64,000 bases of DNA from Streptomyces sp. NBC_00690 (GTDB lineage: Bacteria; Actinomycetota; Actinomycetes; Streptomycetales; Streptomycetaceae): contig NZ_CP109009.1 of assembly GCF_036226685.1 (NCBI RefSeq), positions 5,359,501 through 5,423,500 on the forward strand, given 5' to 3'. The notes below the pieces were generated by a model that was not told the origin of the DNA, did no database searches, and was given only the letters and a program-made list of their open reading frames with translations. Numbering within the stretch: the first letter of the stretch is position 1; each line of letters opens with the position of its first letter. Positions 15,581-22,558 of this stretch are shown piece after piece. The translations under genes and the position numbers were made by a program.

Positions 15581-16519
15581 CTATGCGGCGGCAGGCGCGG
15601 TGACGCCGGTCACCCACGGGAGCATCGCATCCTTGCGGCTTCGGGTGGTCCGCACCTCCAGGGCCAGGCGCGCGGCGGCCCATCCGACCTGAAGGTCGAC
15701 CCAGTGCAGTGTGCAGTGGCCGGAGCCTGCGGGCAGGTGGATGATCACACCCCACTGCTGCGACACCTTGGGGAGTGCGCTGTACGCCCGCGCCGCCTCT
15801 TGCGGGGGGACGATCCGCCTCTTCCACGTCGCGAACGCTTTCGGATCTGCGGGGTCGACGGGCCAGAGGGTGTGGTCGTAGACCTCGCCTCGGCTGTAGA
15901 CGGCGAGCTGCATCGCCATCTTCAGCTTCCCGTACTCCACGCTGCCGGTCTTGATGTCGCCGATGAACAGGCCCTCGATGTGCTCGCCGTGCGGGCCCGG
16001 CCCTGCGTATGCAAGGGCCCGGTCGAGGGTGCCGGCCGTCCCCAGCTCGGGCACGACGACGAACTTCTCCACAGCTTTCACCTCGAAGACGGAGGTCTTC
16101 GTCAGGTATGCCGCCATGTCGCTGAGATCACTGTCCGGAGTGTCGAGAGGCAACGGCTCGCCCCTGTCGACACGCTCGGAGAGGGTGTGCAGATGGGTCC
16201 CTCGTTCGCGCTTCACGCTGGCTCCCGCGATGTCCTGCGCCTGCTGGGCGAGTGCGTTCAGCCTGCGCTTGTCCGCAGGGGCGGCCGGGTCGAGCTGCCG
16301 CGCCGCATCCAAAAGGGCGGGCCGGGCGGCTGCCCCCAGCAGGGTCATGCGGGACCGCCAGTCGGACAACGCGGCCTTGTCCTCTATGCAGTCGATGAAG
16401 GTCGTGGTCCTGGTGAGGGGTACCGGCTTGCCCCCCTGCTTCGGTATGACGAGTGGGCGCCCCCATCCGTCCCGGGGGATGTCCGGCGCTGCCGGTGCGA
16501 TGTTCACAATGCGCAGCAA
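15581..16519 (-). CDS. RecB/Cas4-like PD-(D/E)XK exonuclease
   Basis: A 312-residue protein. The nuclease core is in the middle: GTAGTLDRALAY followed by GLFIGDIKTGSV (Asp then Asp-x-Lys) and KMAMQLAVYS, the QxxxY helix of RecB-type nucleases. It likely processes phage DNA ends for recombination, paired with the small early proteins. ATG 16519, two bases after the stop of the first early gene. Confidence 0.8.
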   Translation of the reverse strand: MLRIVNIAPAAPDIPRDGWGRPLVIPKQGGKPVPLTRTTTFIDCIEDKAALSDWRSRMTLLGAAARPALLDAARQLDPAAPADKRRLNALAQQAQDIAGASVKRERGTHLHTLSERVDRGEPLPLDTPDSDLSDMAAYLTKTSVFEVKAVEKFVVVPELGTAGTLDRALAYAGPGPHGEHIEGLFIGDIKTGSVEYGKLKMAMQLAVYSRGEVYDHTLWPVDPADPKAFATWKRRIVPPQEAARAYSALPKVSQQWGVIIHLPAGSGHCTLHWVDLQVGWAAARLALEVRTTRSRKDAMLPWVTGVTAPAAA

Positions 16520-16521
16520 GG

Positions 16522-16785
16522 TTAAGCGGCTCCTTCGAAGTTGAACACGCGGGCCAGGTCCATGCGGATGCGGCCGTCGTCAAGGAAGTACGGGTCCCCC
16601 TCGCCTTCCTCCAGTGGCGCCAGACCGAGGGCTTGGGCGGCCTGGAGGGCTGAGCGCACCGCCTTCGGCCTTACGCCCCGGTCGAGGGTCAGGTGGTAGT
16701 GCCACTGGTCCTCGTCGACATACAGCACTGCGCCCGGAACAGGTGCAATGTGCAGGGTGCCCGCCAGGGGCACGGTTGCGCTCAT
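16522..16785 (-). CDS. First gene of leftward early operon, unknown
   Basis: An 87-residue protein (MSATVPLAGTLHIAPVPGAVLYVDEDQWHYHLTLDRGVRPKAV). No known domain recognised. It follows the early promoter by about 40 bases, so it should be the earliest leftward product. Confidence 0.65.
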   Translation of the reverse strand: MSATVPLAGTLHIAPVPGAVLYVDEDQWHYHLTLDRGVRPKAVRSALQAAQALGLAPLEEGEGDPYFLDDGRIRMDLARVFNFEGAA

Positions 16786-16800
16786 CGGGTGGTGGTCTTT

Positions 16801-16816
16801 CTGTAAACCTGTAACT
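16801..16816. promoter_or_regulatory. 16-bp operator copy near early-left transcription start
   Basis: Plus-strand CTGTAAACCTGTAACT, two changes from consensus. It lies just downstream of the -10 box of the leftward promoter, where a bound repressor would block RNA polymerase. Confidence 0.65.
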
Positions 16817-16822
16817 AACACC

Positions 16823-16861
16823 GTTCTATGCCCTGCGTTAGTCAGGTGTCAACCTGTAGCA
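16823..16861 (-). promoter_or_regulatory. Leftward early promoter (PL) with operator on -35
   Basis: On the minus strand TTGACA (16852-16847), an 18-base spacer, then TAGAAC (16828-16823). The -35 box is part of an operator copy (GTGTCAACCTGTAGCA on the plus strand, 16846-16861). The rightward promoter at 42068 has the same layout and the same spacer. Confidence 0.75.
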
Positions 16862-16971
16862 CGATCCTGACCCCCTCGCTCCAAGTCTTCTGACGGATCG
16901 CCTGGCGGCATCCGGCTGAGCTGATCCACCGTAAGGGGAATATGAGCTTCCGTTTCTCCGCCTCAAGAATG

Positions 16972-17002
16972 AAAAACCCCCCGCCGGGGCTCCGACGGGG
17001 GG
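16972..17002 (-). terminator. Terminator of the candidate repressor gene
   Basis: On the minus strand CCCCCCGTCGG pairs with CCGGCGGGGGG (one mismatch), followed by TTTTT. It isolates the gene at 17030-17452 as a single-gene transcript. Confidence 0.8.
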
Positions 17003-17029
17003 ACGATGCGAGGGGGAGGGGGATAGGCG

Positions 17030-17452
17030 TCACTCGGGAGGGTGGATCAGCTCGTCATCCCCATCAGATCGGGGGACGTAGAACCAACCCGACTCGGTGT
17101 CTGGGTCGTAATGGACGACGAGATCCTTCCGCTCCAACTCAGTCTTCCAGCTGGCCAGACGCTTTTCGTCCTCCTTGGTCAGCTCCTTGCCTGCCAGGCG
17201 TCGACCCTCGGCCCTCAGCATCATCACCGGGTACTCGTACCGGTGCTCCTCCCGCACCTTCCACGGGATCAAGTCGGTGTTGCGTACGTTCCGGGTGGGG
17301 ATCTTCTTGCGCCGACGATAGGTCGACCACATGGATCGCGTGGTCTCTACGTTGTACTTCGTCTTGTATCGCTCGATAATCTCGTCGTAGGGGACGCCCG
17401 ACCTCAGCCATTTCATAGCCTCGTTGTCGTCTTGCACCTTCTTGGCACCCAC
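17030..17452 (-). CDS. Candidate immunity repressor (HTH protein)
   Basis: A 140-residue basic/acidic mixed protein; GTG 17452 is behind GGGAGGAGG. The N-terminal part, EAMKWLRSGVPYDEIIERYKTKYNVETTRSMWSTYRRRKKI (about 11-52), has helix-turn-helix character with a basic recognition-like helix. The C-terminus (VHYDPDTESGWFYVPRSDGDDELI) is compact. It is transcribed alone, with two operator copies upstream (17469, 17513) and two downstream at PL (16801, 16846). This is the densest operator cluster in the prophage. Repressor function is inferred from this context. Confidence 0.65.
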   Translation of the reverse strand: MGAKKVQDDNEAMKWLRSGVPYDEIIERYKTKYNVETTRSMWSTYRRRKKIPTRNVRNTDLIPWKVREEHRYEYPVMMLRAEGRRLAGKELTKEDEKRLASWKTELERKDLVVHYDPDTESGWFYVPRSDGDDELIHPPE

Positions 17453-17468
17453 GGGCCCTCCTCCCTCG

Positions 17469-17484
17469 GTGTCAGCCTGTGATC
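17469..17484. promoter_or_regulatory. 16-bp operator copy upstream of repressor
   Basis: Plus-strand GTGTCAGCCTGTGATC (three changes from consensus), directly upstream of the ribosome site of the repressor gene. Suggests autoregulation. Confidence 0.55.
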
Positions 17485-17512
17485 AACTCATGGTTGCGCA
17501 AAGTTGACGGCT

Positions 17513-17528
17513 GTGTCAAGCTGTAACC
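17513..17528. promoter_or_regulatory. 16-bp operator copy, possible repressor promoter -35
   Basis: Plus-strand GTGTCAAGCTGTAACC. On the minus strand its TTGACA is followed after 18 bases by AACCAT, a weak -10, which would start the repressor transcript. It also lies 139 bases upstream of the rightward gene at 17667. Confidence 0.6.
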
Positions 17529-17666
17529 TCACAAGATCGTCAGCGGCACAACACGCTGCGAGAAACAGAGCAGGCCCCGGAAGCGCTGGAAACGCCTACC
17601 CGGGGCCCCGACCGACCTGCGCTGGAACGCTGGCCGGTCACCACACGTAGGAGATGAGACCTCCCA

Positions 17667-18548
17667 GTGCGTATCAAGCGTACCCCCAGGCGTGCATCCT
17701 TCACGGTCCTGGGAAACGACGTGCTTCGCGACTCCCGACTGTCCTTCACCGCCCGGGGCATCCTGGTCTACCTGCTGAGCCTTCCGGACGGTGCTGACAT
17801 CGATGTCCGCAAGCTGGCCGACCGACACCCTCGCGTTGGCCGACGCGGAGTGCAGTCCGCCGTGGACGAGCTGATCGCGGCCGGTTACTACGTCCGGCGC
17901 ACCCGACGGGATGACCATGGCCGTCTGCGCACCGAGACTTTCGTGACCGACACCCCGCAGGTCCGCGTCGCCGCATCCGACCACCAGCCGGGAACCGGTG
18001 ATCCGGGAACCCAGGCCGCAGGAACGCTCCCTTCGGTCGACAAGAACTCCGGAAAGAACGAGGACAAGACCCCTCCCGCCTCCCCTCCGAGGGAGGGCGG
18101 AGACGAGCACCTGACCCAGGCGTCCCGACTCCTCGCCCGCCTCGCGGCGGTCGACAGCCGACTCCGCCTCTCAGGCAAGCAGGTGACCGCCCTCGCACCC
18201 TTTGCGGCTGAGTGGCTGCGCCGTGGTGCCACCGTTGCGGAGCTGACGGACGCCCTCTGCCAGGGCCTTCCCACCCGCGTGTACTCCGCGGCACGGCTCG
18301 TCGGCGACCGGCTGCACAGAAAACTGCCCGACCCTCGCCGCCAGTGGCAGAGCTACGCCGATTGCGCAGGTGACTGCGGTCGACCCCTCCCCGCAAACCA
18401 GGACCAGGGCATCTGTGCGGCCTGCGCCGGACTCGCCCCCACCCCTGAGCCGACGCCCACACCGGGCTCCGCCGCCGACCTCACCGGAGCCGGGGCGCAA
18501 CTCGTCGCGTCCATCCGCGCCCGCCGAGCGCTGACCGCACGCGCCTGA
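17667..18548 (+). CDS. Helix-turn-helix protein (replication-initiator-like)
   Basis: A 293-residue protein from GTG 17667. The N-terminal winged-helix-like domain is RRASFTVLGNDVLRDSRLSFTARGILVYLLSLPDGADIDVRKLADRHPRVGRRGVQSAVDELIAAGYYVRR (about 9-78), typical of HTH proteins of actinobacterial plasmids, integrative elements and phages. A Pro/Ser-rich linker, a helical middle and a C-terminal Cys cluster (CAGDCGRPLPANQDQGICAAC, zinc-ribbon-like) follow. It could be a regulator or replication factor. It is the first gene of a rightward island between two leftward operons. Confidence 0.7.
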   Translation: MRIKRTPRRASFTVLGNDVLRDSRLSFTARGILVYLLSLPDGADIDVRKLADRHPRVGRRGVQSAVDELIAAGYYVRRTRRDDHGRLRTETFVTDTPQVRVAASDHQPGTGDPGTQAAGTLPSVDKNSGKNEDKTPPASPPREGGDEHLTQASRLLARLAAVDSRLRLSGKQVTALAPFAAEWLRRGATVAELTDALCQGLPTRVYSAARLVGDRLHRKLPDPRRQWQSYADCAGDCGRPLPANQDQGICAACAGLAPTPEPTPTPGSAADLTGAGAQLVASIRARRALTARA

Positions 18549-18589
18549 GCCTCCCCCCGCACGCCCCGCAGCTCGACAGGACCAGCGCC

Positions 18590-19273
18590 ATGCCCGAACG
18601 TACTCGCCTGCCCCGCTACGCCCCCGCCGTGGGTCGCTTTGTACTCGTTATCGCTCTCGCTATGTCCGCGCCAGGTGAGTACCAACTCGCTCGCGCCGCC
18701 GGATGGGGGCCTCTGACCGCTGCCGGAATGCCGGCCTGCATGAGCGTCTACGCCTGCTTCGCAGTCTGGTTCGTCGAGACCCGGAAGAAGGGCGAGAAGG
18801 GCCACAGCACCGCCGTCGCGGGCGCGGTAGGCGCCCTGTCCATGGTCGTTGTCGGGCAGATCGTCGCCCACTGGATAGCCGCTGGGTACATGTACTCGTC
18901 CATGACGTTGACGGCCGCAGTCTCCACCGTTCCGGGCATAGTCGCGGGCCATGTCGCTCACATGATCATCCGCGCCCGGGTGCCGGGGGACGCACGTCCC
19001 CAGGAACCAGAAGAGCAGGAGGACCAGAGCCACGAGACAGGCGAAGCGCCGGTGCAGCCCACCTTGGATGGCGAGTGCGAAGCCGACGAGGTGACGCGGG
19101 CACGAAAGAGGCGCCCCGGCCGCCCCGGACCGAGCCTTGACGAACTACGTGCGGCTGCCGAGGCCATCGCAGAGGCCGGGGAGAAGGTCACCGGCCCCGC
19201 CCTCGCGAAGTTCATGGGCCGAGACCGCCGCCAAGGCTCCCGATACCTGACAAAGCTCAACAAGGCAGCCTGA
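18590..19273 (+). CDS. Four-TM protein with C-terminal DNA-binding-like tail (DUF2637/Spd-like)
   Basis: A 227-residue protein. Four hydrophobic segments: about 15-33, 42-62, 70-93 and 100-123. A charged linker follows, and then RPGRPGPSLDELRAAAEAIAEAGEKVTGPALAKFMGRDRRQGSRYLTKL, an HTH-like end. This layout resembles the Spd/DUF2637 membrane proteins of Streptomyces conjugative elements, which is unusual next to phage genes. Role unknown. Confidence 0.65.
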   Translation: MPERTRLPRYAPAVGRFVLVIALAMSAPGEYQLARAAGWGPLTAAGMPACMSVYACFAVWFVETRKKGEKGHSTAVAGAVGALSMVVVGQIVAHWIAAGYMYSSMTLTAAVSTVPGIVAGHVAHMIIRARVPGDARPQEPEEQEDQSHETGEAPVQPTLDGECEADEVTRARKRRPGRPGPSLDELRAAAEAIAEAGEKVTGPALAKFMGRDRRQGSRYLTKLNKAA

Positions 19274-19283
19274 CCGCACGCCC

Positions 19284-19326
19284 CCTCGCCGTACGGGACA
19301 ATCCAGACCCGATCCGTACGGCGAGG
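19284..19326 (+). promoter_or_regulatory. Perfect 13-bp inverted repeat covering a ribosome site
   Basis: CCTCGCCGTACGG (19284-19296) pairs with CCGTACGGCGAGG (19314-19326) across 17 bases. The right arm overlaps the Shine-Dalgarno GAGGAG of the gene at 19338. It may terminate upstream transcription or hide the ribosome site. Confidence 0.6.
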
Positions 19327-19337
19327 AGACATCACGA

Positions 19338-19796
19338 GTGGAAATCGAAGTGACCACGACCCTGATCATCTGCGACGTCTGCGAACGGCGCGATGCTCCC
19401 GCCTACCGGTACACGATCACAGTCGGAGACAGTCCACCAGTACGGCGGGACCTCTGCGCACAGGACGCCGAGCCCATCGTGGCGGTGTTCGGCCTCCGTA
19501 TCTCGGAGGCTGCGCTCTCGGCGCTGCCAGACGACCAGCCTGACATCACCGACACGGAGGGAGCGTCGGCCGATGACGAAGAGCCAGCACCCGCCGCCCC
19601 GAAGAAGGCCGCCGCGAGGAAGGCCGCAGTCAGCAAGACAGCGGCCGAGAAGACCTCTCCACGGAAGGCCGCCGCGAAGAAGACGGCAGCCAACGCAAGC
19701 CGGAGAGGGAGCCGTCGTGGGCCGGGCGGGGCCCCGGTCATGACCCTGGAGGAAATCGAGGCCATGAAGAAGGGGACCGCGCCGTCGGACGACTGA
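19338..19796 (+). CDS. Zinc-finger protein with histone-like basic tail
   Basis: A 152-residue protein from GTG 19338. An N-terminal beta-rich domain has IICDVCERRDAPAYRYTI (Cys-x2-Cys) and a later Cys. Then comes a Lys/Ala-rich tail (PKKAAARKAAVSK, PRKAAAKKTAAN, SRRGSRRGPGG) like H1-type or Lsr2-partner DNA-compacting tails. It probably binds nucleic acid. Confidence 0.65.
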   Translation: MEIEVTTTLIICDVCERRDAPAYRYTITVGDSPPVRRDLCAQDAEPIVAVFGLRISEAALSALPDDQPDITDTEGASADDEEPAPAAPKKAAARKAAVSKTAAEKTSPRKAAAKKTAANASRRGSRRGPGGAPVMTLEEIEAMKKGTAPSDD

Positions 19797-19807
19797 AACA
19801 GAAGAAG

Positions 19808-19842
19808 AGCCCCCGCCGACCGTTGACTGGTCTGCGGGGGCT
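19808..19842. terminator. Bidirectional terminator
   Basis: AGCCCCCGC (19808-19816) pairs with GCGGGGGCT (19834-19842). It separates the rightward island from the converging leftward late operon. Confidence 0.7.
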
Positions 19843-19851
19843 TTGAGGGTT

Positions 19852-20061
19852 CTACCCCTGGGGCTCGCTCTCGTCCGGCGCCACGACACCGAGGGCGGTA
19901 AGGAGCTGAATGATGACAGCCACCTCCGGAGAGTCTGCGTACACGATGGCGGCGACGCTGACGAGCACGCCGAGAGCGGCGAGAGCCGCTCCGACGCGAG
20001 AGCGGTAGCGGACAGGCAAGGAGGCTACGAGAGCGGCCATCGGACCGCGCAGCTTACTCAT
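19852..20061 (-). CDS. Holin-like two-TM protein
   Basis: A 69-residue protein: basic N-terminus (MSKLRGPMAALVASLPVRYRSR), TM1 VGAALAALGVLVSVAAIVYA, short acidic loop, TM2 VAVIIQLLTALGVVAP, acidic end. Size, topology and overlap with the lysin gene (stop at 20058) fit a holin that opens the membrane for the amidase. Last gene of the late operon. Confidence 0.75.
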   Translation of the reverse strand: MSKLRGPMAALVASLPVRYRSRVGAALAALGVLVSVAAIVYADSPEVAVIIQLLTALGVVAPDESEPQG

Positions 20062-20843
20062 CGGCGTCCCGCCTGCTTCTGGAGGGCGGCGAAGCCCTTC
20101 GGCCCGATCCGCGGGTCGTGGGCCACGCCAGCCGAGCGGTGCTTCGGGTTTCGGTCGTGCCAGCGGGCGACGGCACGCTGGGTCTCCGGGCCGTACAGGT
20201 CGGTGACGGCGCCCTTGATCGGCCCGTGGCCGGTCTTGATGAGGAGCTGTTGAAGGTCGCGGACCTGGGCGTGCCGGGCCCCGGGCCGTACGCCGCTGTG
20301 GAGAGCGACGATCTTCGAGGAGGGCTTCGGGGCGGGTGGCTTCGGCTTCACCGTTCCGCCCGGGGCGGGCATTCCGGCCTTGACCCAGGCGTAGAGGGGG
20401 CCGCCGGGGCAGAGCGTGGGGATGCCGTCCTTGTGGCCGCGCTTGGCGAGGGTCCGGCCGGTGCGCCGGCACGCCTCGTCGTACAGGGTCCGCGCCGAGC
20501 GGAGAGCCGCGTCGGACGGCTTCTGGTCACCTCCGATCGCGATCTGGACACCAATCCCGGTCCGGTTGTGACCGGGGCAGTGTGCGCCCTGATGGCCCCA
20601 GCCGCGCCCCTCGTAAATGGTCCCGTTCTGGTCGATCACGAAGTTGTAGCCGATGCCGGACCACTTCTGGGCGAGGTGGGCACGCTCGATGGCCTTCGGC
20701 ACCGACGGTCCGGTCCGGCCCACGGAGTGGGCGCCGTCGTAGTGGATGAAGAACTCGCGTCGTTCCTGGAGCGGGACAGAGCCGGGGGTGCTGGTCCAGG
20801 GCTTTGCGCCCCAGGTCTTTCGGGACGTGATGCTGATGGTCAG
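20058..20843 (-). CDS. Endolysin: N-acetylmuramoyl-L-alanine amidase
   Basis: About 261 residues. PGRP/Amidase_2 catalytic domain: FFIHYDGAHS (His), WSGIGYNFVIDQNGTIYEGRGWGHQGAHCPGHN (zinc His residues) and RGHKDGIPTLCPG (His, Cys), residues 1-155. A Pro/Lys linker follows, then a peptidoglycan-binding domain (VRDLQQLLIKTG...DLYGPETQRAVARW). It cuts the peptide stem from glycan. The first plausible residue is at CTG 20843, five bases after GGAGG. The only other in-frame start (ATG 20879) lies inside the terminator hairpin. Confidence 0.85.
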   Translation of the reverse strand: MTISITSRKTWGAKPWTSTPGSVPLQERREFFIHYDGAHSVGRTGPSVPKAIERAHLAQKWSGIGYNFVIDQNGTIYEGRGWGHQGAHCPGHNRTGIGVQIAIGGDQKPSDAALRSARTLYDEACRRTGRTLAKRGHKDGIPTLCPGGPLYAWVKAGMPAPGGTVKPKPPAPKPSSKIVALHSGVRPGARHAQVRDLQQLLIKTGHGPIKGAVTDLYGPETQRAVARWHDRNPKHRSAGVAHDPRIGPKGFAALQKQAGRR

Positions 20844-20865
20844 GGGTGCCTCCGGGCATGAAGAA

Positions 20866-20888
20866 GGCCCCCGGGGCATCCGGGGGCC
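20866..20888 (-). terminator. Hairpin upstream of endolysin
   Basis: GGCCCCCGG (20866-20874) pairs with CCGGGGGCC (20880-20888), and on the minus strand is followed by TTCTTC. Probably a partial terminator between tail and lysis genes. Confidence 0.7.
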
Positions 20889-20907
20889 TGGCGGGGTGGG
20901 GCGGGGG

Positions 20908-21237
20908 TTAGATGTCCCGTGGGACAGAAGTCAGGTGTTGGTCGAGACGTTCGGCGACCGCGAGCCGCTCGGCGCGTTCGTGGGCCACCTCGGTACGCAG
21001 GTGCCGGATGTCCCGGCCGTGTTCGGCCTGGCCTTCGAGGACTTGGTCGAGTCCGGCGATCACGCGGTCGAGGTCGTCCCGCAGGTTGCTGGAGTGGTCG
21101 TTGGAGACCTGGTCGCGGACTTCGCCGAGGGCGGCGCCCTGGCGGCGCACCAGCTCGACGAGAACGCCGACGAGTGCGGCGGTGACGACTCCTCCGGCAG
21201 AGACGAGGGCGACCTGCACGGTGGGGTCGAGGGTCAG
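20908..21237 (-). CDS. DUF2746-like membrane protein with coiled coil
   Basis: A 109-residue protein: one TM segment (VQVALVSAGGVVTAALVGVLVELV), then a coiled-coil-like charged region (VRDQVSNDHSSNLRDDLDRVIAGLDQVLEG). Such proteins lie beside lysis genes of actinophages and may be an accessory holin. CTG 21237 overlaps the fibre stop (CTGA) five bases after GGGGAG. GTG 21219 is possible but has no ribosome site. Confidence 0.7.
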   Translation of the reverse strand: MTLDPTVQVALVSAGGVVTAALVGVLVELVRRQGAALGEVRDQVSNDHSSNLRDDLDRVIAGLDQVLEGQAEHGRDIRHLRTEVAHERAERLAVAERLDQHLTSVPRDI

Positions 21238-22547
21238 GACGACTCCCCGATGCGGGCCTCCAGTGCCGCGATGCGGGCCTCCTGGGCCTTCACGACGGAC
21301 ACGAGGGCGACAGACAGGAGGTCGTACCGCAGGCCGTCGACCTCCCCGTCCAGGTAGTTGATGAGCCAGGGGAGATGTGTCTCGACCTCCTCGGCGATGA
21401 GTCCCACCTCGCCCTCGCGGCCCTTGGCGACCGTGCCGTCCTCGGCCGTCTGGTCCTTCCGGTCGTAGATCACGGGACGAAGGGACAGAACCGCGTCGGG
21501 ACTGATCTCGTAGTCCCTGATGTTCTGCTTGAACTTTCGCGAGCTGACGTTGCGGGCGAAGGTCCCGTCCCCCTGGACCCAGACGGCGTAATACGTCCCG
21601 GAGCCGCTCACGCTGTCGTTGTGAACGCGCTTCGTTCCGTTGGCCCACGCGATCGTGTCCCCGGACTCCAGATACGAGCCGTGCGAGTGCGAGGACGGGG
21701 GAAAGCTGCCGGGCCTGCCGGTGATGCTGGACCACGAGTGCGCATGGGAGGAAGGGGCGAAAGTGGAGGGACGGCCGGTGATGTTGTCCCAGTCGTGCCC
21801 GTGCGAAGACGGGGGAAAGGACGACGGCTTGCCGGTGACCTGGGTCCAGCTGTGGGTGTGCGCGGCGGGAGGAAGACTCGACGGGGCATCGCTGATGTCC
21901 GCCCACCTGTGTGTATGGGCGGTGGGGACGAAACTGTTCGGCTTGCCGGTGAGGCTGGCCCAGTCGACCGTGGAGACGAGCGGCGACCACGCGGTGCCGG
22001 TCCAGAACTCCCAGGTCGAGCTGTCCGTGTTCAGGCCGAGGCGTCCCCGGCGGGGTCCGGTCGGGCGGGTCGCGGTCGTCCATGTACCGATCCGGTGTCC
22101 CACGACGGGACGGGTCGAGACGATGTCCCCGGCGCTGATCGTGGTGGCGTTCGCGGCGACGGTGAACTGGGCGAGCGGCAGCTCGAAGACGGCGGTGTCG
22201 GTCTGGGTCAGGGACGGCGGGGCCGATGTCCCGGCCGTACCCGTCTTCACGGCGAGGCCGATCGAGTTGGCGGCGGGGTCGAGCCGCAGAACGACCCGGT
22301 CGACGCGGCTGGAGGTGCCGGCCGCCGGGACGGGGAGGGTCTCGGTCGCCGTCGAGTGCACCATGTGCCCGCGCAGGATGGCGGTACCGGACTGGACGGT
22401 GACCGCGAGCCCGCTACCGGGGGCGACCTGGAATCCGGCCGAGTCGGCTGAGGCGACTACGCCGGAGTCCTGGAACTCCCGGAACAACCGGCTGAACTCG
22501 GTCTCGGTGACGGCCTGGCCGTCGAAGGGGTAGGCGGTGATCGCCAA
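21234..22547 (-). CDS. Tail fibre with S74 intramolecular chaperone domain
   Basis: A 437-residue protein from TTG 22547, after AAGGAG. An N-terminal beta-rich attachment domain is followed (about 205-310) by tandem repeats of roughly 21 residues, pattern HxHxWxxITGRPSSFPPSS. The HxH motifs in trimeric phage fibres can hold metal ions. The C-terminus is a Peptidase_S74 domain: SSRKFKQNIRDYEIS (Ser/Lys catalytic region), VGLIAEEVETHLP, LSVALVSVVKAQEARIAALEA. That domain trimerises the fibre and cuts itself off. Host receptor binding is the likely role. Confidence 0.85.
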   Translation of the reverse strand: MAITAYPFDGQAVTETEFSRLFREFQDSGVVASADSAGFQVAPGSGLAVTVQSGTAILRGHMVHSTATETLPVPAAGTSSRVDRVVLRLDPAANSIGLAVKTGTAGTSAPPSLTQTDTAVFELPLAQFTVAANATTISAGDIVSTRPVVGHRIGTWTTATRPTGPRRGRLGLNTDSSTWEFWTGTAWSPLVSTVDWASLTGKPNSFVPTAHTHRWADISDAPSSLPPAAHTHSWTQVTGKPSSFPPSSHGHDWDNITGRPSTFAPSSHAHSWSSITGRPGSFPPSSHSHGSYLESGDTIAWANGTKRVHNDSVSGSGTYYAVWVQGDGTFARNVSSRKFKQNIRDYEISPDAVLSLRPVIYDRKDQTAEDGTVAKGREGEVGLIAEEVETHLPWLINYLDGEVDGLRYDLLSVALVSVVKAQEARIAALEARIGESS

Positions 22548-22558
22548 AGAGGGGCTCC

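Noticed and set aside
17030-17452. XRE-DUF5753 protein at 8390 as the phage immunity repressor
   Set aside because: No 16-bp operator copy lies near 8390, while the gene at 17030 is flanked by four; the DUF5753 family is a host-type regulator paired with DUF397.
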